Position numbers and translations under genes: made by a program. The notes beneath the pieces are model-generated. The model searched no databases and was not told where the DNA came from. It was given only the letters and a program-made list of their open reading frames with translations. 64,000 bases of DNA, taken from the NCBI GenBank assembly GCA_010279815.1, contig QEOQ01000626.1, forward strand, positions 127,188 to 191,187, given 5' to 3'. Origin of the DNA: Brachionus plicatilis. Its lineage: Eukaryota > Rotifera > Eurotatoria > Ploima > Brachionidae. Positions 63,839 to 64,000 of the stretch are shown one piece after another. The stretch's first letter is position 1; each line of letters begins with the position of its first letter.

Positions 63839-64000
63839 TGTTATAATATTTTTAAAATTATCTAATTTCTATTTTATTTGATTGAGTAGAAAAAATATTT
63901 CTATTGCAACAACTCCTACTACATATGGAAATTTTGCATTCAATTTTTTAAATTTTAGATTAAGCTTTTGTCTAACTAGAGCCAATTTTATTGTCTCATT
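63839..64000. other. Upstream region of the VRK gene
   Basis: AT-rich, with no coding frame supported before the window ends. It should include the VRK promoter. Confidence 0.4.

Overview
This is a nuclear window from a small, very AT-rich animal genome. GC is roughly a quarter, judged by eye. Genes have GT-AG introns mostly of 41-60 bp, a few large introns full of transposon debris, and metazoan families throughout (Rho GEF with PDZ/RGSL/C1/DH/PH, hedgehog acyltransferase, VRK kinase, DDX42, mitochondrial RNase P). Compact genes, tiny introns, fucosyl- and galactosyltransferases and abundant foldback elements would suit a monogonont rotifer (Brachionus-like), but that is an inference; another AT-rich protostome is possible. 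There is one assembly gap (48586-48850).

Layout. 1-10.9 kb: two single-exon Golgi glycosyltransferase genes on + (an A4GALT-like GT at 2320 and an alpha-1,3-fucosyltransferase at 6852), separated by transposon debris, including a near-perfect 421-bp-arm foldback element at 4594-5654. 10.9-12.7 kb: an eight-exon hedgehog-acyltransferase-like MBOAT gene on -. 13-16.8 kb: decayed LINE, AT-hook and possibly FLYWCH/MULE remnants. 16.8-38 kb: one large - strand gene, a RhoGEF2/ARHGEF11-12-type exchange factor. I assembled it as 22 coding exons whose phases all agree (1816 aa), plus likely 5' UTR exons. Its introns hold several MITE families and two tandem arrays. 39-42 kb: gene-poor, with two tRNA-Val(AAC) genes; a third identical copy lies at 48.3 kb on +. 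42-43.8 kb: a second MBOAT paralogue in which the catalytic Asp is Asn.

44-54 kb holds three nearly identical copies of a secreted six-cysteine peptide precursor, in both orientations with a shared promoter block. They are interleaved with the mitochondrial protein-only RNase P (PRORP) and the intronless spliceosomal helicase DDX42. 55-63.8 kb is a dense run of six - strand genes: VRK-type kinase with a long spliced tail, ADAT3, MRPL23, a four-exon coiled-coil protein of unknown family, a secreted Tyr/Lys-rich protein, and a Ser-rich protein of unknown family.

Functional links are loose. PRORP, ADAT3 and the tRNA-Val(AAC) genes all belong to tRNA biology (A34 of this tRNA is the substrate class of ADAT2/3), and PRORP and MRPL23 are mitochondrial. 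The items most worth following are the Cys-rich peptide family, the Asp-to-Asn MBOAT paralogue, the PRORP that lacks its zinc ligands, the Tyr/Lys-rich secreted protein and the foldback element carrying an AT-hook ORF. I did not find a clear multi-gene system of a new type.
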